From positions 3,042,501 to 3,106,500 of the forward strand of contig NZ_AP023243.1 in NCBI RefSeq assembly GCF_016756495.1: a stretch of DNA of 64,000 nucleotides, read 5' to 3'. Position 1 is the stretch's first letter. Each line of letters begins with the position of its first letter. The notes under the pieces are model-generated. The model saw nothing but the letters and a program-made list of their open reading frames with translations, was not told the origin of the DNA and ran no database searches. Shown here in pieces: positions 42,766-50,419 of the stretch. Origin of the DNA: Mesorhizobium sp. 113-3-3 (GTDB lineage: Bacteria > Pseudomonadota > Alphaproteobacteria > Rhizobiales > Rhizobiaceae). A program made the translations under genes and the position numbers.

Positions 42766-43218
42766 ATGATCACCTTCCGCAAGGCGCAAGCCTCCGACCT
42801 GCCGGCCATCGTTGCCATGCTGGCCGACGATCCGTTGGGTGCTGCGCGTGAGGATGCCTCCTTGCCGCTGGCGCGGGGCTATCTCGATGCCTTCGACGCC
42901 ATCGACGCCGATCCCAACCAGTTGCTGGCGGTGGCCGTGGACGGGGCGGAGGTGGTCGGCACGCTGCAGATCACCTTCCTTGCCGGGCTGTCGCGCAAGG
43001 GCGCCTGGCGTGGGCAGATCGAGGCGGTGCGGGTCGCCGGCCACCGGCGCTCGGGCGGCATCGGCCGGTTGATGTTCGAATGGGCGATCGATCAGTGCCG
43101 GGCGCGCAAATGCAGCCTCGTGCAGTTGACCACCGACAAGGGGCGGGCGGACGCGCACCGTTTCTATGACAGCCTCGGCTTCGTCGGCAGCCATGTCGGT
43201 TACAAGAAAACCTTGTAG
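42766..43218 (+). CDS. GNAT family N-acetyltransferase
   Basis: 150-residue GNAT fold: MITFRKAQASDLPAIVAML, VVGTLQITFLAGLSRKG, and the acetyl-CoA loop RSGGIGRLMFEWAI (about 96-109) with the C-terminal HRFYDSLGFVGSHVGYKK. Acetyl acceptor unknown. Lies after the PNPOx-type gene with a 116-bp gap, so it probably has its own promoter. Confidence 0.92.
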   Translation: MITFRKAQASDLPAIVAMLADDPLGAAREDASLPLARGYLDAFDAIDADPNQLLAVAVDGAEVVGTLQITFLAGLSRKGAWRGQIEAVRVAGHRRSGGIGRLMFEWAIDQCRARKCSLVQLTTDKGRADAHRFYDSLGFVGSHVGYKKTL

Positions 43219-43291
43219 GCGTTCCGCCCCGGCCGCCACTGGCGTATACCGCAAGGGCTTCAGGCACTATTCAAATTGCCTGACAAAGCGG

Positions 43292-43318
43292 ATATAGGTC
43301 AGCTAAGTTGACCTATAT
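43292..43318. promoter_or_regulatory. Perfect 10-bp inverted repeat before the aminotransferase gene
   Basis: ATATAGGTCA-GCTAAGT-TGACCTATAT, ending 24 bp before the start codon. Strong symmetry and AT-rich ends look like a dimeric repressor site. No regulator gene is adjacent. Confidence 0.75.
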
Positions 43319-43342
43319 TCGAAACGTCCGGGGAGGCGTGAC

Positions 43343-44551
43343 TTGACCCTTATGAACCTGTTGGCTTCGCGCTCGTCGCGCATGAAGGCCTCCGAAATCC
43401 GCGAGCTGCTGAAGCTGCTCGACCAGCCCGACATCATCTCGTTCGCCGGCGGCATTCCCGATCCGGCGCTGTTTCCGGCTGAGGCGATCCGCGATGCCTA
43501 TGCCGAGGTGCTGGGCGGTGCGGAGGCGGGGGCGGCGCTGCAGTATCAGGTCTCGGAAGGCTATCTGCCGCTGCGGCGCTGGATCGCCGGGCAGATGGGC
43601 AAGCTCGGCGTCGCCTGCGACGAGGCCAACATCTTCATCACCTCCGGCTCGCAGCAGGCGCTGGATTATCTGGGCAAGCTGTTCCTGTCGCCCGGCGATA
43701 CCGCGCTGGTGACATGGCCGACCTATCTTGGTGCGCTGCAGGCCTTCAACGCCTATGAACCGCGCTATGACCGGCTGCGGCCCGAAGGCGGCAACATGAC
43801 GCCGGATGCCTATCGCGCGGCGGCGGCCGCAAATGGCGGCAAGGTCAAGTTCGCCTATCTGGTGCCTGACTTCGCCAACCCGACCGGCAACACACTGGAC
43901 AAGAAACAGCGCGAGGCGGTGCTCGATCTTGCCGGCGAACTCGACATCGCCGTCATCGAGGACGCCGCCTATCGGGCGCTGCGTTATGACGGCGAGGGCG
44001 TGCCGCCGATCCTGGCGCTCGATTGCGCGCGCTCCGGCGGCATTGACAAGGCGCGCACGCTCTATTGCGGCTCGTTCTCGAAAATCCTGTCGCCGGGAAT
44101 GCGCGTCGGGTGGGTCTGCGCGCCGCGCCATGTGGTGGAAAAGCTGGTGCTGATGAAGCAGGCTTCCGACCTGCACAGCCCGTCGATCAACCAGCTGGTG
44201 ATGCACCGCGTCGCCGAATCCGTGTTCGACGGCCAGGTCGACAAGCTCATCGGCGCCTATCGCGAGCGCCGCGACGGGCTGCTTGGCGCGCTGGAAGCCC
44301 ACATGCCCGACGGCGTGACCTGGAGCCGCCCGGAAGGCGGCATGTTCGTCTGGGCGACGCTGCCGGAAGGGGCTGACGCCACCGAACTCCTGGCGCGGTC
44401 GGTGAAGGAAGCGCGCGTCGCTTTCGTGCCCGGCAACGCTTTCTACGCCGACGGCACCGGGCGCAACACGCTGCGGCTGTCCTTCACGCTCGCCGATCGG
44501 CGCGCGGTCACAGAAGGCATTCCACGGCTGGCCGCGCTGCTGAAGGGGTAA
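43343..44551 (+). CDS. PLP-dependent 2-aminoadipate-type aminotransferase
   Basis: 402-residue fold-type I enzyme of the LysN/ARO8/2-aminoadipate group, without a HTH. ISFAGGIPDPALFP opens the fold, VPDFANPTGNTLDKK is the middle signature, and the PLP lysine sits in CGSFSKILSPGMRVGWV. Transaminates 2-aminoadipate, aromatic or branched amino acids with 2-oxoglutarate. TTG at 43343 is six bases after GGGGAGG; ATG at 43352 is an alternative. The palindrome upstream probably governs it. Confidence 0.88.
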   Translation: MTLMNLLASRSSRMKASEIRELLKLLDQPDIISFAGGIPDPALFPAEAIRDAYAEVLGGAEAGAALQYQVSEGYLPLRRWIAGQMGKLGVACDEANIFITSGSQQALDYLGKLFLSPGDTALVTWPTYLGALQAFNAYEPRYDRLRPEGGNMTPDAYRAAAAANGGKVKFAYLVPDFANPTGNTLDKKQREAVLDLAGELDIAVIEDAAYRALRYDGEGVPPILALDCARSGGIDKARTLYCGSFSKILSPGMRVGWVCAPRHVVEKLVLMKQASDLHSPSINQLVMHRVAESVFDGQVDKLIGAYRERRDGLLGALEAHMPDGVTWSRPEGGMFVWATLPEGADATELLARSVKEARVAFVPGNAFYADGTGRNTLRLSFTLADRRAVTEGIPRLAALLKG

Positions 44552-44575
44552 GGCGGGTCACGGAAGGCGGTATTC

Positions 44576-44857
44576 CTAAGCCTTCACCGCGACCAGATGC
44601 TTGAGGATCGCAAGTCTGGTGCGCACCAGCTTGCGGAGCGGTTTTTCAAAGCCTTCCTCGCCGGTCTCGACGACGAAGACCAATGTCATGAAGTCGAGCA
44701 TGAACTCGTCGATCGCCGCGGTGACCGCCGGCGACTTGTTGCCTTTGAAGCGTCGCAGCAAGGCGGTTGCCTCCTCGACATCGTCGACCCCGGCGCTGTC
44801 GAGCAGCGCCTCCAGCCTCTGAAAACAATCCAATCGTGGTTCCTCCCGCCGCGCCAC
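44576..44857 (-). CDS. Small helical hypothetical protein
   Basis: 93 residues, GTG start five bases after GGAG. Text such as DCFQRLEALLDSAGVDDVEEATALLRRF and PAVTAAIDEFMLDFMTLVFVVETGEEGFEKPL is rich in helix formers. No recognised family. The upstream half of the longer frame (to 44971) overlaps the sRNA promoter on the other strand and is not coding. Convergent with the aminotransferase gene. Confidence 0.65.
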   Translation of the reverse strand: MARREEPRLDCFQRLEALLDSAGVDDVEEATALLRRFKGNKSPAVTAAIDEFMLDFMTLVFVVETGEEGFEKPLRKLVRTRLAILKHLVAVKA

Positions 44858-44919
44858 GAAACTCCGCTTTGATCGGAAAGTTCCCGTCAGAAGAATTTCT
44901 CCTGAAAAGCGATCCGCGT

Positions 44920-44944
44920 GGAACCTCTTCGGCGCACAGGTGTT
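44920..44944 (+). promoter_or_regulatory. EcfG-type general stress promoter of the sRNA
   Basis: GGAAC at 44920-44924, 16 bp, then TGTT at 44941-44944. This matches the rhizobial RpoE2/EcfG pattern GGAAC-N18/19-TT. The predicted start of transcription is near 44951, exactly where the first hairpin begins. Confidence 0.75.
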
Positions 44945-44950
44945 CCTAGG

Positions 44951-45036
44951 TGTCTGACCCCCCGCAGACATCTGAAAGCCTTTTCAACGAGGCTTTCCAA
45001 AAGCCCGCCGGTTTCCCCCTCTCCGGCGGGCTTTTT
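44951..45036 (+). ncRNA. Stress-type small RNA, GsrN-like
   Basis: About 86 nt. Hairpin 1: TGTCTG-ACCCCCCG-CAGACA (44951-44970), whose 8-nt loop has six cytosines in a row. Hairpin 2: GAAAGCC-TTTTCAACGA-GGCTTTC (44974-44997). Hairpin 3 is a strong terminator (45001-45036). The promoter is stress-type. Caulobacter GsrN is a sigma-T-driven sRNA whose 5' hairpin exposes a C-rich target-recognition loop, and this copy has the same layout. The loop could pair with G-rich ribosome binding sites. Identity as GsrN is inferred; the existence of an sRNA is well supported. No other gene explains this terminator. Confidence 0.8.
45001..45036 (+). terminator. Rho-independent terminator of the sRNA
   Basis: AAGCCCGCCGG and CCGGCGGGCTT pair over 11 bp around a loop of 11 pyrimidine-rich bases, followed by a T-run (GCTTTTT). 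Textbook intrinsic terminator. Confidence 0.93.
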
Positions 45037-45168
45037 CGTTTGCGAAGGACCGAAGGGCGAGATTTTCGGCGACAGCGCCGGAAGGCAACGCCTGTCAGTA
45101 GCCTGCGCCCACCCGCGTTGACGGCGCTCCAAGCGAATTTAAAGTCGAAACATCGCGAGGAGGAATTT

Positions 45169-45597
45169 ATGAAGACCCAGGAACTGCATCGCGGCCGGCT
45201 TATCGACCACATCCAATTGGTGGTGCTGGATCTCGCCGCCAGCCGGCGTTTCTATGAAGCGATCTTCCAGGTACTCGGCGTGCCGATCGGCGGGACCGGC
45301 GAAGATTATTTCTGGTCCGACGAACTGTTCATCTCCAGCGCCGACAGCCAGGCAGCCCTGGGAAAACTCACCGGCCGTCATCATCTGGCCTTCCAGGCGA
45401 AGGACCATGCGATGGTCGATGCCTTCTACAAGGCCGGGCTGGCGGCCGGCGGCAAGGACAATGGCGCACCGGGCGAGCGGCCTTATCATCCCGGCTACTA
45501 CGCCGCCTTCCTGCTCGACCCGGACGGCAACAACATCGAGGCCGTCCATCACGGTGCGCACACGCGCAGCGCCGCTTCGGTGAAGATCACCTTCTAG
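45169..45597 (+). CDS. VOC family (glyoxalase/bleomycin-resistance-type) protein
   Basis: 142-residue vicinal-oxygen-chelate fold: IDHIQLVVLDLAASRRFYEAIFQVLG, then HHLAFQAKDHAMVDAFYKAGLAAGGKDNG and the C-terminal YYAAFLLDPDGNNIEAVHH. The His and Glu residues for a metal are in place. Substrate unknown. The ATG at 45169 follows CGAGGAGG. Its upstream frame continues through the sRNA and is not coding there. Confidence 0.9.
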   Translation: MKTQELHRGRLIDHIQLVVLDLAASRRFYEAIFQVLGVPIGGTGEDYFWSDELFISSADSQAALGKLTGRHHLAFQAKDHAMVDAFYKAGLAAGGKDNGAPGERPYHPGYYAAFLLDPDGNNIEAVHHGAHTRSAASVKITF

Positions 45598-45812
45598 GAA
45601 CTTTCAGGGAACGCAACTGCGGCCGCCATCCGATGGCGCTCTCAATGCGCTGGCCCAACGGCTTGCGGGATGGATGGCGTCCCTGTCGTTGCCAGATTGC
45701 TGGCCCCAATGCTAACCGTGCAAAGACGGCGGGAATCGGCGTCGAAGCAAGGTACGCGGCAAATTTTCGCCGGATAGAGGCATCCTTTCCCCATCGTGGA
45801 GAAATATATTTC

Positions 45813-46328
45813 ATGCATAAATCGACCAAGGCAATCTGCGCTGCAACGCTTGTACTTATGAGCGAAGCCATGTTGCCGGCAAGCATATTATCAGTTTCTT
45901 ATATTTCATCGGTGCAGGCTCAGGAGGAATATCTCCCGACCAAGAATGACTTTGTCGGCAAATGGAAACTCAGCGGCTCGGCCATCCGGCCGCCGCGTGA
46001 CATGAAGGATGCGCCGACGCCGGAACAGGAAGCGGCCGCCGCCGAATTCCAGCAGACGGTAACCGCGTTCTACGGCGCGTTCGACTATCTCGAGATCACG
46101 GCGGACGGCCGCTACAATTTCCATCAGCCGGGTGACCCGACTTCGGGCGCTTGCGTCTGGTGCGGGACATGGTCCTTCAGCAAGAGCTCCCTGTGGCTCA
46201 AGCTCGACACGGCACCCCGGCTCGACATCTACGCCAAGGACGGCGATATCCAGATGACCTACACCGCCGAACCCGACGAAAAATCGAAATACGCCTGGCT
46301 GGTGTTCGGCTGGACGAAGGCCGAGTAA
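45813..46328 (+). CDS. Secreted hypothetical protein
   Basis: 171 residues. Signal peptide to about residue 36 (cleavage near VQA-QEE). Mature part: DFVGKWKLSGSAIRPPRDMKDAP, FDYLEITADGRYNFHQPG, CVWCGTWSFSKSSLWL; a lipocalin-like or beta-barrel pattern with a CxxC pair. The 5' DNA (45720-45850) is more AT-rich than its surroundings. No known family. RBS GGAGAAA precedes the ATG at 45813. Confidence 0.72.
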   Translation: MHKSTKAICAATLVLMSEAMLPASILSVSYISSVQAQEEYLPTKNDFVGKWKLSGSAIRPPRDMKDAPTPEQEAAAAEFQQTVTAFYGAFDYLEITADGRYNFHQPGDPTSGACVWCGTWSFSKSSLWLKLDTAPRLDIYAKDGDIQMTYTAEPDEKSKYAWLVFGWTKAE

Positions 46329-46416
46329 GCGGGGGCCTGCGGCCGCGTCGTACAGGGACAGGTGACCCGTTTTCGTTGCTCGCCTAGGCATATTGTCTAT
46401 CAGCGTTAAGTCGCTT

Positions 46417-46454
46417 TTTATCAGTCTCGTAGTCTCGTGTACGAGACTGATAAA
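46417..46454. promoter_or_regulatory. Perfect 14-bp inverted repeat before the C39-like/ddl pair
   Basis: TTTATCAGTCTCGT-AGTCTCGTGT-ACGAGACTGATAAA. It lies 18 bp before the likely start codon of the C39-like gene and 89 bp after the previous stop. It could be an operator or a leader hairpin; no T-run follows, so a terminator is unlikely. The loop repeats GTCTCGT. Confidence 0.8.
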
Positions 46455-46472
46455 TGCTGCCCGGGAAACCCT

Positions 46473-47090
46473 GTGAACCCATTGCCTGAAACCGTGCCGT
46501 TTTTCAGCCAGTGGGAAACGCCAGACATGACGCTGGCCGTGCTTGCCGATGGCGCCGAGGCAGCGCTCAGGCGCGATCCGCTGTGGCGGGGATCGGGCGC
46601 CGAAACGCTCGACGAGTACGCGGTCTGGGCCGCCAACATCTGCGGCATGGCGTGCCTGAAAATGATCCTGGCGACGCGCGGCGAGATCGTGCCGACGATC
46701 GATCTGGCAAGGCGCTGCACCGTATATGGCGGCTATGTCGTCAATGACGGCTCGATCAAGGGCCTGATCTACGCACCCTTCGTCACCTTCGTGCAGGCGG
46801 AATTCGGCCTAGGGGCGCAGGTGATGACCAATGTCGCGACATCGGACATTCCGGCGATCCTCAGGCAGTCGCGCTTCTTCATCGCTTCGGTCAGCAGTTC
46901 GATCCGCTGGCCTGAGCGCGAACCGCCGTCGAAGGGCGGCCATCTGGTGCTGGTGACGGCGGCATCGGATGAGGGTTTTCGCTTCCACAATCCATCCGGC
47001 CATACCAGCGCCACACAGGCCAACGCAGTGTTGGCGCCAGCCGATTTCGATCGTTTCTTTGCCAATCGCGGCATTGCCGTCACCATTTGA
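46473..47090 (+). CDS. C39-like papain-fold peptidase
   Basis: 205 residues. The candidate catalytic Cys is in NICGMACLKMIL, the His in KGGHLVLVTAAS and the Asn or Asp in FHNPSG; this order is that of C39-like/papain-fold peptidases. It lacks a signal peptide, so it would act in the cytoplasm. GTG at 46473 is my choice; the longer frame starts inside the palindrome. It is 15 bp upstream of a D-Ala-D-Ala ligase gene, and the pair looks like one operon. Substrate unknown; a link to cell-wall peptides is inferred from the neighbour only. Confidence 0.7.
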   Translation: MNPLPETVPFFSQWETPDMTLAVLADGAEAALRRDPLWRGSGAETLDEYAVWAANICGMACLKMILATRGEIVPTIDLARRCTVYGGYVVNDGSIKGLIYAPFVTFVQAEFGLGAQVMTNVATSDIPAILRQSRFFIASVSSSIRWPEREPPSKGGHLVLVTAASDEGFRFHNPSGHTSATQANAVLAPADFDRFFANRGIAVTI

Positions 47091-47105
47091 TTTCGAGGGA
47101 CTTCA

Positions 47106-48176
47106 ATGACTGATAAGACCAGGGTCGCCATCCTCTATGGCGGGCGCTCGGCCGAGCACGACGTGTCGCGGCTGTCGGCGGCCAATGTGCTGAAGGCGAT
47201 CGACCGGACGCGCTACGAGGTGGTGCCGATCGCCATTACCAGGGACGGCAAATGGCTGTTGCAATCGTCGTCCGAAGGCGGCGACGGGGCAGGGGCAGCG
47301 GTGTCGGAGGATGGCATCGAAGTCGCCCTGTTGCCCGGCGGCAAGGGCCGGCTGGTGGCTCTCACCAGGAATGGCGAGCAGCCTGACCCTGTCGATGTCG
47401 TCTTTCCCGTTTTGCATGGGCCGTTCGGCGAGGATGGTTCGGTGCAGGGCTATGCCGAGGTCGCCGACGTTGCCTATGTCGGCTGCGGCATCCTGGCTTC
47501 CGCCGCCGCCATGGACAAGGATGTCGCCAAGCGGCTGCTGCGCGAGGCGGGGCTGGCGGTTGCCCGCTCAGTCACCGTACCGAGAGGCGATGTCGGTTCG
47601 TTCCAGGAAATTGCCGGAGCGATTGGGCTGCCTTTCTTCGCCAAGCCGGCGCGCCAGGGCTCCTCCTTCGGAGTGAGCAAGGTGCATGACAGGGACGGCT
47701 TCGAGCAGGCCGTCGAAACGGCTTTGCGCTATGACAGCAAGGCGCTGATCGAAGAGTTCGTCGACGGCCGCGAGATCGAGTGCTCGGTGCTGGAGCGGGC
47801 CGACGGTTCGCTGACGGTGTCGCTGCCGGGCGAGATCATTCCGGCCGGCAAGCATGGCTTCTACACCTATGAGGCCAAATATCTCGACGCCGATGGCGCG
47901 CTGGTCAAGGTGCCCGCCGATGTCCCGGCCGATGTCGCCGACAGGGCCAAGGAGATGGCGGCGCGGGCCTTCCGGGCGCTCGGCTGCGAGGCCCTGGCGC
48001 GCGTCGACTTCTTCCTGCGCCCCGACGGCTCGCTGCTGGTCAACGAGGTCAACACGCTGCCCGGCTTCACCGACATCTCGATGTACGCCAAGGCGCTGGC
48101 GGCGATCGGCATCGGCTACAGTACGGTGATCGACGTGCTGATTGAGCACGCGCTGGCGAGATATGCGGTACGCTGA
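47106..48176 (+). CDS. ddl: D-alanine--D-alanine ligase
   Basis: 356-residue ATP-grasp ligase of the DdlA/DdlB family. VAILYGGRSAEHDVSRLSA opens the fold, HGPFGEDGSVQG, AKPARQGSSFGV, DGREIECSV and VNEVNTLPGFT are signature motifs for ATP, Mg and D-Ala sites. It joins two D-Ala for peptidoglycan precursors. As the main ddl usually sits in the dcw cluster, this copy beside a C39-like gene may be an extra paralogue with a special role. ATG at 47106 follows GAGGG. Confidence 0.92.
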   Translation: MTDKTRVAILYGGRSAEHDVSRLSAANVLKAIDRTRYEVVPIAITRDGKWLLQSSSEGGDGAGAAVSEDGIEVALLPGGKGRLVALTRNGEQPDPVDVVFPVLHGPFGEDGSVQGYAEVADVAYVGCGILASAAAMDKDVAKRLLREAGLAVARSVTVPRGDVGSFQEIAGAIGLPFFAKPARQGSSFGVSKVHDRDGFEQAVETALRYDSKALIEEFVDGREIECSVLERADGSLTVSLPGEIIPAGKHGFYTYEAKYLDADGALVKVPADVPADVADRAKEMAARAFRALGCEALARVDFFLRPDGSLLVNEVNTLPGFTDISMYAKALAAIGIGYSTVIDVLIEHALARYAVR

Positions 48177-48207
48177 GCCGAGGAGCCAATCTCGATGGCA
48201 CGCATAT

Positions 48208-48355
48208 GCTCCCGCTCGGGAACAAAGTGCTCTGTATTGCGCGCTCTTTCGCGATTTGCTCCCGTACGGCAGCTAAATTTACGACGATTGCTCCCGATCG
48301 GGAGCAGCCTTGCTTGAATTTCGATCTTTGGGTTGCTATGTTCCCGTTCGGGATC
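48208..48355. promoter_or_regulatory. Four GCTCCCG-NN-CGGGAGC palindromes, HipB operators
   Basis: Sites at 48208-48223, 48258-48273, 48290-48305 (perfect) and 48340-48355. Their centres are 50, 32 and 50 bp apart, symmetric about the middle. They cover the whole promoter region of hipBA, the last one ending seven bases before the likely hipB start. Confidence 0.9.
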
Positions 48356-48361
48356 AAGAAC

Positions 48362-48874
48362 ATGCCGAAGACCACCATGCCCATACCGATGGTCGCGCCG
48401 CTGAGTGCGATAGAAATCGCGCGCCGAGCCGCGCGGTCCGCAAACGCCGGCATCGGCACGCCCGATGGCTTTGCCGAACAAGGCGGCTTACCCGAGGCAT
48501 TGGCGCCGGCTTCGGGCGGGGCGGACGTTGTCGTCCCTGTAAAGGGGGTGCCGATCAAGGCCTTTTCGCCGAATGTTCGGGTAACGCTGCCTCGCATGCT
48601 CGAAGCGGATGTGAGGGAGCAGGCAACGACGCAAATCAGCGCCAAAGGGGCCGAGGCCGAGCCCTCCATCATCGCATCCCCGGCCGATCTCGGCCGGCTG
48701 GTGCGCAAGGTGCGCGAGAGCCGGCGGCTTTCGCAGCAGGAATTCGCCGATCTCGCCGGCGTCGGACGGCGTTTCCTGTCGGAATTGGAGAACGGCAAGC
48801 CGACGCTGGAGCTGGGCAAGGTGCTGAAGGTCGCCAATGCCGCCGGCATCGCGCTTCTCGCCAGGGAACGGTGA
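48362..48874 (+). CDS. hipB: HipB-type antitoxin, XRE family, with N-terminal extension
   Basis: 170 residues if started at 48362. The C-terminal 65 residues are a classic HipB HTH: LGRLVRKVRESRRLSQQEFADLAGVGRRFLSELENGK, then LGKVLKVANAAGIALL. The preceding 100 residues are not found in E. coli HipB and are rich in Ala, Gly and Pro. The true start may be an ATG at 48338, 48377 or even 48599, which would give the usual length. Its stop overlaps the hipA start by one base. The array of palindromes upstream is the likely autoregulatory operator. Confidence 0.8.
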   Translation: MPKTTMPIPMVAPLSAIEIARRAARSANAGIGTPDGFAEQGGLPEALAPASGGADVVVPVKGVPIKAFSPNVRVTLPRMLEADVREQATTQISAKGAEAEPSIIASPADLGRLVRKVRESRRLSQQEFADLAGVGRRFLSELENGKPTLELGKVLKVANAAGIALLARER

Positions 48875-50226
48875 TGGACGCCCTGGCGCTCGATGTCCGG
48901 CTCGACGGCTTCGCCGAGCCGATCGGCGTCCTGGCGCGTGACGGCAATGGCGCGGTTGCCTATGCGTATCGGCCCGACTACGTCGCCAATCCCGATGCCG
49001 TTGCCTTGTCCCTGTCCCTGCCATTGACCGACGAACCCTATGGCGACGTTGCCACCCGGCCGTTCTTCGACAATCTGCTGCAGGAGCGCGACACAGCACT
49101 TGCCGACATCATGGCCCGCGAGGGCCTCGCCCGCGACGACATTGCCGGCCTGTTGTTTTATCTCGGCAAGGACTGCGCCGGCGCCCTGTCGGTGCTGCCT
49201 GCGGGGGCGCCTCCCGTCAAGGTCCCCGGAGACTACGACCGTGACTACATACCGCTCGGCACGGAGCGGATGGAGCGGATCGTGGACGCGCTGCATCGGC
49301 GCCGTCGTCTGCCGGATGGCACTGCCGACCCGTCGCCCCTGGCCGGCGTTCAAAGCAAGATCGCGCTGACCGTGCTGCCCGACGGCTCTTTCGGCGAGCC
49401 GCGGCCAGGTTCGGGCGCGCCGACCACCCACATATTGAAGGTTCCCGATCCGGGCCATCTCCACGATGCGCGCGACGAGGCCGAGGCGCTCTCGCTGTCG
49501 CGAGCGCTAGGCTTCGAGACGACCGACGCCGTGGTCGTGCCTTTCGACGCGGCCGCGGCTCTCCTGATCACCCGCTTCGACCGCGCGCTTACCCGTGACG
49601 GGCGGATCGTGCGTATCCATCAGGAGGACTTCGCACAGGCGCTCGGCTTGCCGGCGGCGCTGAAATATGAACGGCGTGGAGTGCCCGGCCGGCGTTTTGA
49701 CGCGCAGGCCATCCGCCATGTGCTCGAGGCGACAGCGGACCCATTGGACTCCAAGGAGATCTTTGTCAGGGCCACCCTGTTCGACCTGATGATCGGCAAC
49801 GCCGATGGCCATGCCAAGAATTTCGCGCTGCTTCACGAGGCCGGCGGGCGCATTCGCATGGCGCCACGCTACGACCTTCTGCCGACGCGCCTCGACGCCA
49901 GCCTGACCGATGAGCTTGCCTTCAGGATCGGGTCGGCGGATCGGCTGGAGGCAATTTCCGCCGACGACTTTTCAGCCTTCCTGCAGGCGCTCGGCATCGA
50001 TAGCGCCGCCGCGCGCAAGCGTATGCGGGCGGGCTACACGGCCGATATAGCAGGGTCGTTGGCGCAGCAATTGGCCGGCCTCGACAAGCGAAACATGAAG
50101 CGCTTCGCCGATCTCATCGCATCGAACATCGCAACACTGACAGCGGCATTCGGGCTTGGCGTGCCGGCGGCGGTCGAGCGGCGCGACGCGTTTCTCGGCC
50201 GGGCCGGGGGGTGGCTGATGAGTTGA
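48874..50226 (+). CDS. hipA: HipA-type serine/threonine kinase toxin
   Basis: 450 residues with a HipA-N and a HipA-C domain. The Gly-rich loop with the autophosphorylated-type serine reads LAGVQSKIAL (Ser161), the catalytic core has IGNADGHAKNFAL (about 309) and the metal Asp is in PRYDLLPT. In E. coli HipA phosphorylates glutamyl-tRNA synthetase and causes persistence; other HipA proteins have other targets. Start overlaps the hipB stop (TGATG). Intact and probably active toxin. Confidence 0.92.
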   Translation: MDALALDVRLDGFAEPIGVLARDGNGAVAYAYRPDYVANPDAVALSLSLPLTDEPYGDVATRPFFDNLLQERDTALADIMAREGLARDDIAGLLFYLGKDCAGALSVLPAGAPPVKVPGDYDRDYIPLGTERMERIVDALHRRRRLPDGTADPSPLAGVQSKIALTVLPDGSFGEPRPGSGAPTTHILKVPDPGHLHDARDEAEALSLSRALGFETTDAVVVPFDAAAALLITRFDRALTRDGRIVRIHQEDFAQALGLPAALKYERRGVPGRRFDAQAIRHVLEATADPLDSKEIFVRATLFDLMIGNADGHAKNFALLHEAGGRIRMAPRYDLLPTRLDASLTDELAFRIGSADRLEAISADDFSAFLQALGIDSAAARKRMRAGYTADIAGSLAQQLAGLDKRNMKRFADLIASNIATLTAAFGLGVPAAVERRDAFLGRAGGWLMS

Positions 50227-50419
50227 GTCGCGCCTCAGGCCGAGCCCTGCGAGACGTCCCAGTGGCGGTTCGCGACGGCGATGTAGCGCAGGTGTCTGTC
50301 GATCCTTGCCTTACCGACCGCGCCTTCCAGCCCGAACGGTAACCTGCGGTCCATCGGCCAAGGTTGCGCGCCGGCTCAATATATCAGACCATGCTAATCG
50401 GCATGGGGAGAGATCAAGA

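Noticed and set aside
44951..45036. tRNA or SRP RNA as the explanation of the hairpins
   Set aside because: No cloverleaf, T-loop or CCA-type end, and no SRP tetraloop motif; three simple hairpins with a terminator fit an sRNA.
46417..46454. Rho-independent terminator of the preceding secreted-protein gene
   Set aside because: The stem lies 89 bp after the stop and is not followed by a T-run; operator or leader hairpin fits better.
50233..50345. Minus-strand text resembling a short coding tail (ARIDRHLRYIAVANRHWD)
   Set aside because: Only about 35 residues, no start or family; could be a remnant but not supported enough to annotate.
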